Origin: Pardosa pseudoannulata
Lineage: Eukaryota; Arthropoda; Arachnida; Araneae; Lycosidae
Reading direction: 5' to 3'
Assembly: GCA_032207245.1 (NCBI GenBank)
Contig: CM063509.1
Span: 105,950,021 to 106,014,020, forward strand
Length of the DNA stretch: 64,000 nt
Made by a program: the position numbers and the translations under genes. Every line of letters starts with the position of its first letter. Position 1 is the stretch's first letter. The notes below the pieces were generated by a model that was not told the DNA's origin, made no database searches, and saw nothing but the letters and a program-made list of their open reading frames with translations. Of this stretch, positions 28,461-38,700 are shown one piece after another.

Positions 28461-29996
28461 ACTAGCTGATTATACCCAATGTTGCCTGGGAAACAAGAAA
28501 GTTTTAGACTTTTCTATTACATTCAATGAAAAGGAAATTAAACTTCCATAAGTAACTGAAATATCTACATCCCCCTTAACATCCATGCTTCATTTAATTA
28601 AAATATGCATGACTGTTAACTATTAGGAAAGGACAGGTGACTTTAAAAACCTTTTCAGTATGAGAAAGATTATTAGTCAAAAAAGATTTCTAGCTTGTGA
28701 CCATAAAAATGACTAATGAACTATAATCATTTTCATAATATTTTAAGGATATCAAGGAAAGGAATTTTTAATTACTACAGAAATACACAGAAAACATATG
28801 TGTTTGAGGATTTTCTTTATTATTAATACTGCACTTTTGGATAGAAAATGTAAAAGAATGTTATGAACATTAACAAATATTTTACATATTCTTTGACCAG
28901 TACTTATCACCTGTACTGGTTTTCTTAGAACCGGTTTGGGGCAAGGTTAACTCCGAACTTACAAAACCAGAAAGTTTGGAGAGTAAGGCAAAAACAGATA
29001 GGAAATCACAAGACGATGGATAAATTGATCAAGTTCCAATTTAAAAATTAAGGAGTTTTTAAGGATCTTTGACATAAATTAAGTAGTTTTAAGGGCCCTA
29101 AAATTACAGCTAAAATTAAGGTGTTCTCAATGACTTTTAAGGACCGTGGGAACCCTAAATAGGTTCTTGGTCCAAATGTCCTCTCAGTTCCCAAATAATA
29201 TCTCTGGCAGTGGCAGGTCAATCCTGAGTGTCTTCTGTTTGATCCTTACTTCTAAATTACGAAAACCAATTTGAGCAAAATAGTTCTTTCATTCTAGTGG
29301 TATTCTTCAAAATGAAAAGTGCATCTGTTTGCTTTAATTTGCATAGCCTCTGGCTAGTCCAAGTAGCATTAGCAACAACAAAACTGATAAAAATGAGGAA
29401 TAAATTAGAAAACTGATACAAGAAGAGTTTGCTCATCCTAAAGTTGCAGTTAATTATGATTATTACATAAATGTTTAAAGACAATTGAGAGAAGTTGTAT
29501 GACAAAAATGAACTGCACTTTGTCATGATAGTGACTAGCTTCATCATGGCAATGTAACAACCTACACCTTCCTAAAGACAACACTATCTTAAGTTTTATA
29601 ACATGCAACATGGTTATTGTTTCCCACTCACCTATTCACTTGATCTAGCTTTCTGTGATTGTGCAATATTCCCAAAGTTGAAAATGAAATAGAAAGGATA
29701 ACATTTTGCAACTGTCCAAAATTCAATGAAAAGATCTGGTAGTCCTTTACAATTTTTGAGAAATTAACATCAGGAGAACTTTTGAAGGGTTGAAAAAGTA
29801 ATGGGATTGTCATATATATTCAGAAAGGGGACTATTTTGAAAGGTATATTAGCCAATGTTAGGAAAGTTCAAACAAACCTATTTTATCATCAAATCTGGG
29901 AACTCTCTGTAGCACCTTGTACATAATATTATGTTTACTCACATTTATTTCATTTTGATAATTTTGCTGAATACTAAGGAGGGAGATTTTGAAAAT

Positions 29997-30033
<37 letters not shown>

Positions 30034-32983
30034 ATAAGACAGACTTGATGATAGGTGGTTGCAGTCATGGCCTATAAAAATGACACTGTTTTAGCTAAAG
30101 ACCTTTATTAAGATAACGTTGGAGGATGGGTTCCCACTTCATCATAGGAACAGAACAAACTGAAGGGTCAGATAGCATGAAGTTATATATAAAAAGGCCC
30201 TTAACACCTGGTCAACATGTGTGGGATAATCTCTAGAAAAATCTGCTTGCTATTTGGAAATTTCCTAAATTGTCCACTAGGGCAATGTAGAGTTATAATT
30301 GGTCAGACCTCTTCTCTGAAAGCGTAAACTGTAGCCCCAGTGGTCAATTTAGGTTAGGGGTTAAAAAGAGGAATGCAAAAGGACACAGGAATTTTTAGCC
30401 CTTGACTTCAGGTTTGAAAACCCCTGAGAATTTTCCTTACACACACACACACACACACATATATAATGTTTATATAAACTGCTAAAGGTAGAAGTTTTCC
30501 TTTTTAAAATAACAAGTTAATGAACACCTAGTGATATATGTGTAAAATCCTGTTAACAATACTGGAAATTGACTCTATCCTTTTAGAATATACTCATTAA
30601 CCACTATCATTTTATAATATGTTATTGGTTGTCCAAGTATAATAGCATATTATGCATGTTGTTAGAACTTTTTTTAAGGCCACAATTTCATAACTTTAAA
30701 ATAATCTGCATTTTGTTCTGTAGTATTCATGTCCTAAATTTTCTTCATATTTTTTTAATGACAGAGTATTAAATTATAATAGCTGCTAGGGCTCTTGTTT
30801 TAAAATATAGTTAATAAAAGCTGTGTGAAACAAAGCACATATAGCTGTGATATCAGTATGGAAACTCAAAGAAGCAAAATAGAAAAAAATTATGATTTCA
30901 CTTTCTGTTATAAGTTGAACAAGTTTCTCAAGCTCTTTTGATTGTTGAATCCCCAAGATGTTTATTAAAAATTCATGTAGACTTTTAGTTTTTGAAAATT
31001 TTAATGTAGTATTAAAAGAGCTACTTTTTAATACTTTGATTTCAGTGAATAAAATAAGATAATCATTAAATAATTCTAATAGAAAAAATAATAGTGAGTA
31101 TTAAAACAAAAATGTGAATGTAAATAAAATAATTATTGAGAAGAATTCTGCTGCTTCTAAAATTCCATAATATTTATTATCTTTACGAATTTGGCTTTAT
31201 TTTTATAATTGAAGTTTCATTTCTGCTGTAATAGCCATTCTGTTTCTATATTTTCTTTTGTGACAGCCTATCTCAAAATCTAACTTAAGGAAATAAATGG
31301 TTGCAGAGGTCAAAACAGTTCAGTAACAAAGTGACTATGATTCAGTAATTATAATTGTTTTTGTTCACATTTTGCCTGGCATGTCGGTAGTTATCAAACA
31401 ATAGAATAAAATCATAATAAAACATATTCAGTTTTGGGATAAGATGAGGTGTAAATTTTAAGTTAAATTTAGTTAAATACCAAAGTACCATCCTGGTAAG
31501 GATAACTGAATACACCAACTGTGTAAAAACTGTTGCCTTGCATTATAACTGTAATCAGAACTAATAACCAAATTTGCCTTCAATATAGTGATTGAGTTAA
31601 TTTTAATTTCAGCTTTAAACTTGAAATAAGAGTATAAAATTAGTGAATTTCACATGGGACATATATTAAAGCCGTTTTGGTAGAACCCTAGATTCTGCAA
31701 AACACCAGTTGAAACTGACATGGTGTAATAATGCATAGTTTTTCTGGTTTGGTGAAAATGGTTAGCAGGACTTTATATATGTACCAGATTGATAGATACC
31801 ATTCTTTAATAGCATAGGTCTTTCTAAATGAACACAGATTTTAGAATTTCATTTGTGAAAAGATAATTTTGAAGAAGCATGCTATTAAATTTTGTAGAAT
31901 GATTAATCATGTTTCAGAGATTAATTTTAGTAGTTCTACTGAATGGTAATGTATGAATTTATTTTTCAGAGCATGGTGCTGCTGATGAAAATGAAGTTAA
32001 AATGCAAAGTACATTATTAAAAGACAATTTAACACGTATCCTTCCTAAACTGTATATTTCCTAGGTATACTATTTGAAATTAACCTTTCCTATAGCTTTT
32101 ATTTATACAAATTATGCATAAAGAATTGTCATATAAACTGTCCTTACTTTCATGAAACAAGAGGCATGCAGTTGTACAGAGCATTTTGTTACTAGGATAT
32201 ACATTTTAATAAACTCTAAATAACTATATAATATATATGTAAGGAATTTGCACCCACGACTTTGTGTGCTCGGCAATGACATCGGCAGTATCTCCCTATT
32301 TGACCCCTTCCATCTGGCGTTTTTTGGGGGAAGTAAGAAGGGGGCCGATAAGGATTTTCGGGGTCGTGGTTTTGTTTTTCCAGGGCCTCGGAAAAGGAGA
32401 TTGTGCTCTCTTCGGTGGGGCTCAAGTTTCCAGCCCCCCCCCCCCCCCGAAGAAAGGAGGAATCTGCAAGGGTTCATGAGGGCAGAGAGTGAGGGACTCG
32501 AGATAGGGCTGGCAGCCGAGAAACATCTCGCTGTTTGCGCTGTCTGCGCTGATGTGGAAAGAAAAGACGACGCTCGGTCATTAGCTAGGACTGGCTCTGA
32601 GACTCACGATGACATTTGGATTTTCTTTAATTTTGTTTTTATTTTCTTTGTAAATAAATTTTTGTTTTGTCTGTCCAAGTTTCCGGAGAAATAATATTTT
32701 AAGTACATGCATCCCTGTGACTACTGTCGAACACACCTGCCCCAGTACAGTAGGCGGGCAGGTCCCACGCAAGTATAGTGCCCCAGACCAGGGTGTTATA
32801 ACAATATATATATATATATATACATATATAAGTTTTTGATACCCAGTCAATGATATGGAGCAGTCATATAAATGTAATAATAAGCTTCTTATGCATTGGA
32901 CTAAATTATGAATCTATTAGGAATCCATATTTATGGCCAAATACATGCATACAGGCAGTTATTAGCCCAGAACTGGTGCTTTA

Positions 32984-33044
<61 letters not shown>

Positions 33045-34755
33045 TGTCTACTAATAAGTATTTGGACACCTATGCAAATGACGTTATCTACAGTCCTGAG
33101 GTAGGTCATGGCCTCTGCTGGTGTACATCGTGCAGGAAACAGCATCGGCATTAGCTGCATGCAAGATGCCGCACAGTTCGGAGCTCTCTGATATCGAGAA
33201 AGATATAATTATTGAGCATCACAAATGTGGCCGATCCTTTAGGGACATATCTAGCGATCTGAAGTACTCAAAATCAACAGTAGCCTTGGGGTGTTTTTCC
33301 TGGTAAGGACTAGGACCTTGGTCCCCATTCATGGTATGCTTAACTCCGATGCCTATTGCACTATTTTGGATGACAATGTGCTTCCTATATTGTGGCAGTT
33401 GTGACAATGCCAGTTGTCATGTTTTGAGGTTAACCAAGACTTGGTATGGTGCCAATAGAGTTCATCGAATGGACTGGCCTGCCCAGAGCCCAGACCTGAA
33501 CCCTATCGAGAACCTCTGGGACGAGTTGGATCGCCGAATTAAGGGGTGCACTACCTGTCCAAAATCGGTGAAGGAACTTGTATGTCTACTCCAAGCTGAG
33601 TGGAAGACAATACCACTAGCTGTAATACAAAGACTTGTGGAAAGTATGCCCTGGAGGCTCTACCAACTATTGATTTTGAATAAAGTTAGTTTTCCTTTTC
33701 TATCACAGATGTCCAAATACTTATTGGTAGACAGTGTATATATATATATGGTTCATAGAGTAACAAGATTAGCTTTATGTACAATTTATGCCAGATACTC
33801 ACATATTGACTCTTATTTTCTACTGGTCAAAAGCTTGTTTTAGTTTGTTATCAAACTGTATTAATAGCTGTTAAGTTTTCTTCTTAACAGCCTCCCATGT
33901 TTTAAAATGGGTTCCTTTTAGCAGATTTTATTTTTGTGCAAAGGAAAAAGTCATAAGGTGCTTATGCAGGGAAATATGGAGGATGATCTAATCTTTTTTT
34001 TTTTTTAACCAATACTGCTTTATGGAGAGTGCTGCAATTGAAAAAGCATTTTTATTTCCATCAAATACAAGCTAGGTGAAATGCAAGTACATTTGACTGC
34101 TGAAACTCTGAGAGTTCGATAGTACTGCTTTCCTTTGCAGTTTCAGATACATTCAAGATAAAATTCAAGGTAATCCCTAGATTGCCATTTGACTCTCTTT
34201 GCATTCAAAGGCATATACAGAGCAGTCTTATTACTTTATAGATTGTATCTATCTTTCTCTCTATATAAAATCCTTTGTATATGCATGTTTATTTGCTATG
34301 CATTCTTAAATGGTTGCCCCAATATTTACAAAATTTTGCATGCTGATTCAAGTGAACCTTGGGAAGGTTTTAAGCAGGCCAAAATGTTCAGGGGTAAAGG
34401 GCATGTGAAGATATAATGCTTTTTGTAATCTAAATTGAGTTTGTGCTAGTTCATATATTTTCCTTTTAATTATGTTCTAAAATAATTAAAATATTTTAAG
34501 CAATATAATTCCCCTGATAGCATTAAAATGTGTTTTCAGATAATACATTTTTTTTTTTTAAATTCCTATGTTTGACTTATTTCTTTCCTAATTGCACCAA
34601 TTTTTAAATTCAACTTTTAAATATCAATCTTAATCCATCACTAACAATGTTATTGTTTGAAAATGTGTTTAATATTTATGTTACATAATAATTTAATTTT
34701 TTTTATACATGTGATCTCTTTAAATTAGCCATTTAAAATAGCTTGTATATGTATA

Positions 34756-34836
<81 letters not shown>

Positions 34837-35725
34837 AAAATTTTTAAACAAGTGATAAGAAGTTTCAAAGAAATGTTAAGAAAATTTTCTAGATAAGTAA
34901 GGGGAAATAATCTAGATAAATGAAGTTCAGATGTAGAGAGTCGATGGTACTTATTATTTGTCTTGTATAATCACAATTTATAATTTTAAGTTTTATGTGT
35001 GTTTTGGAACATTTCTTTAACAAATTAAAGGTGTGAAAATATTTAGTCCACTTTTGCCTGAAAAACCCCCAGTTACAAAAAAACTGCCAGGTAAGTGTAT
35101 TTATTCAGATATTTTAACCCATTTTTTATTGTTTTCTCAAAAAGTATTTAAAAAAATTGTTCTAAAGATTCATTTAATCAATTTCTTTTTTTAAATTTAA
35201 TTAGACATCTTACATTTTTAATACTTGTATATTAACTTTTCATATTGCTTAGTTTATGAATTTGAATGTTTTTAATATTATACAAAAATAACTTTGATAA
35301 ATTCAATTTATTTAACACTCTACATTAATCTGTGTTTTAGACTTGACAGAAAATGTACACAGTAGACAATAAAGTATAAACAATACATAAAATGGGAAAT
35401 TTGCAATCTACAGTTACAAACTGTAATATACTATATTAGAAAAAAAGTACATCATTTTTGGATTTATTTATTTGTATATACAGCTGATCTCATATTAATT
35501 TCTTGTGACAATGATTAAGTTTCTTAGTACAATGTTATATTCATGTATGAATTATTTATTTTAGATGAAATGACTGTTGCTAAGCTTAAAGCTTTAGTAA
35601 AGAGAATATTTAAGGTCACGAACCAAGATGTTACTTTAACTCGAATATTTAAAGAGGTAATTATACCAACTTTTCTAACAAATTTATAGCACTTTTTATT
35701 TTATGCTTCAAACTTAATTTAGCAT

Positions 35726-35786
<61 letters not shown>

Positions 35787-38700
35787 CATACATAAGGAAA
35801 TTCAAGTTGCTTCTGATTATGCATTTGAACACATCAAATATTTCATATTTAGACAAATATATTTCAGCGAGAAAATACAGTAGAAACTCCATTATATGAG
35901 CTATTAAGACTGCAATCACCTCAGATAATCAAAAACTCAGTTAATGGGGACTAAATTTCTTATTTTATCTTTTGACAAGGTTTGCCAAAATTATTTATTT
36001 TAATTTATAAAATAAAGCTTGAAAGTACTACAATATACTAACACTAGAACAAACTCTTAATTCATTTTGAAAAGGTCTATTACTTCCCTCCCCCTTCTTT
36101 TTTTGTGACAGATCTGTAATCTAAAATGGTAGCCAAATTGGTGAAGTATTACTTTTTGGTATTGGAGTCTGTGGATTCAGATCTGCCGGCATGGTTGTTC
36201 ATAGTCATTCTGAATTCTCTTTTTTAAGCCTTTCAGCTGAATGGGTAGGGTGTTGCTCCAGAGTTTGCAGGTTCGAATCTCACTAGATGTTTGTAGCCAT
36301 TTGGAATTAGCTTTAAACAGTTAGTCCTGGACTCATTAGCCCTTGTGTAGAAAACAGTAGACCATAACGCTCCAAATAAAACCAAATCTGCTCCTATCCA
36401 CCCTTCTATTGCAAAAAAGCAGATAAAAGCACTCGAAATTAAACCTGAAATTTGATCATACAATTGTTTGACAAGCTATAAATCCATAAGAACCATGAGA
36501 TTTTTGCTGTTTTCTTTGTATTTTCATAATGATTCTTTTAAGAGGTATTCTTAAAAGAATATTTTCCTGTGCTCAACAAAGCGAAACTTCTGTAGTTATA
36601 TTACCAATTTTTTTTAATGGAAATGTGAAAATTTTGCTCACAACCCTATAGAAATGCTTAAGAATGAAAATGTTTTTATTTTTTACTTTCTTAGAAGTGT
36701 AGTATAGGGGAAAATATTGAAAATTTCCATAATATGACCTTTAGATTTTGATTGTATCTTTTAGACTTCCCTAAATATGAAAATATCATTTTTTGAATTA
36801 TCTTAGTATGTATGTATGTAAACACAACTCAGGTATGTTTTGACTCAGAGAAACCAAACTGTGAATTTATATGTTTTGAAATACATAATATAATAGTAAA
36901 ATAGTAGTTTTCTATCAACTTTTCGGCTACTAAATGGCTATTTCCAGTTTCCAGTGCTGATATGTTTTGTAAAACAGAAATATAGAAAATAGTTCTTTTC
37001 TTTTACATGAATCTACAAGAAAATCAAGGGGAGGCTACTCCTGATTTTTTATTAAAATAACTTCATGAGATAAGATCATTTTCCAATAATAATCTTCGCC
37101 CTGGGAAAACCCACTGATATAAAATTATTAAAAAAGTAAAGTTAAATTTGCCTGAGCTCTGAATAATCAAGGTTCTACTGTATTACATAAAATCCTGAGG
37201 TCTCTGAGGAAAACATACACATAAAAACTAGCTAACATAATATACAACTTAAACATCATATTGCATATTTTCTCTTATCAAGAGATACTATGATAGGGAA
37301 CTGAAATCATTGAGTTTGAATACCACTGTTGGCATGGATGTACAGAGCTATATGAAATTGGCTTTAAGCAATTCCAGTTTAACTCTGTTGAAAAAATTTA
37401 CTACAGTATTCCTAACAAACTTTACTAAACAATTGAGAGTTGCTTATTAGTAAATGAATGGGATTTTTTTTTTTTTTTTTTTTGTATTTGGCAAAATGTA
37501 TTGAAAGTTAGTAACAGATGATTAATAATAATTTTGAAATTATCTTCAAGAGGATGTTTTACAGATCACTAACTAAAATTAAACAAGTTTTGGTAACTGA
37601 AATCATTTAAAAGTTTTTAAATATTACGAAAATGAAGATGATCCAAATCAACTGTAATTTATTATCCAACAATGATGAAAGTAGAAATATTTTCTCTTTG
37701 GAATGAACATCTCACTTCAATTTTATAAGGTTTATAGATTTTATCCTTACATAATTTAAGATTTTTTCTGTTGTGATGGTAGAATCATTAAGAAAATATA
37801 TGAAATTATCCTTATATTCCATAATATCTTTAATAAGCACAAAAGAGCTTGTTTTTATGTTAGAGATTTATTTATCATGCCAGAAGCAGTTTAAAGTGAA
37901 TCACTACTAAATTGGTATGCTTTATATTTTAAATAATCTTAAAAGTATTGGGTTTCAGTGATATTAATCTTTTTAATGCTGTTCAAATGAATTTGTACCT
38001 ATGCAAAGAATGCCAGACCAATTAAATGAATATGCTAAGGTTTATGAAAAAGTTCATAAATAAAAGTGGATATAAAATTCAATAAAGATAGTACAAAATA
38101 AAAAGAGAATAAATAATGCTAATTGGTTATAACAATTTTATAAATTCTTATTGCAACAATTAGCATTAATTTATCTCTAATAGAATAAATTAATACTAAT
38201 TGCTATTTAAATATTTGTTGAATTCGAAATATATAAAATATTAGGAAAATCAAAATCCATTCTCATTTACACATAAGAAAAATGATAGTTTGGTCATAGC
38301 TTTCTGTAATTCATGTATAAATAAGAATGATCCATATCTAATTTTTATCTACTGCTATATGGCATCAACCAACATGAAATATAGTAAAAACAAAATATAT
38401 TAAAAATTTTTCCCATTCTTTTGCAAAAAAATTAAACCATTTATAGTATTTTATAAAATTATATTAAGTCAGGGTTCTTTCATGCTGCAAATAGAAAGGC
38501 GGCATCCTATACATGATGTATTATCACTGATATATTTAGCAAGAGATTATGTCATGCTTTAGCATTAAAAGGATTAATGCTAAGTTTTGTTGTTTCTGAA
38601 GCTTAAAACTTCATTAAATAGTTCAACAGGGAGCTTGGGAGGGGGGAGGATGACATCATTGGTTGATAATCATGGAAAAGTAAATAAACTTTTCTCCCAT

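Larger units (their letters stand above)
27476..29919 (+). mobile_element. mariner-family element, expanded by nested insertions
   Basis: TA lies on both sides (27474-27475, 29920-29921). The ends are inverted: CGAGGTGCTATTGGAAAGTT and CAAGGTGCTACAGAGAGTTC. Inside, near 29505-29700 on the + strand, a decayed transposase C-terminus reads [11 protein letters not shown] and [21 protein letters not shown], which lines up with mariner catalytic blocks. Removing the hAT insertion at 28040-29152 leaves about 1.33 kb, the normal mariner size. Confidence 0.78.

Noticed and set aside
32112..32694. Open frames of 148 (+) and 121 (-) codons near 32.1-32.7 kb
   Set aside because: They overlap on both strands within a GC-richer LTR-like block, include a poly-C run and resemble no protein family.
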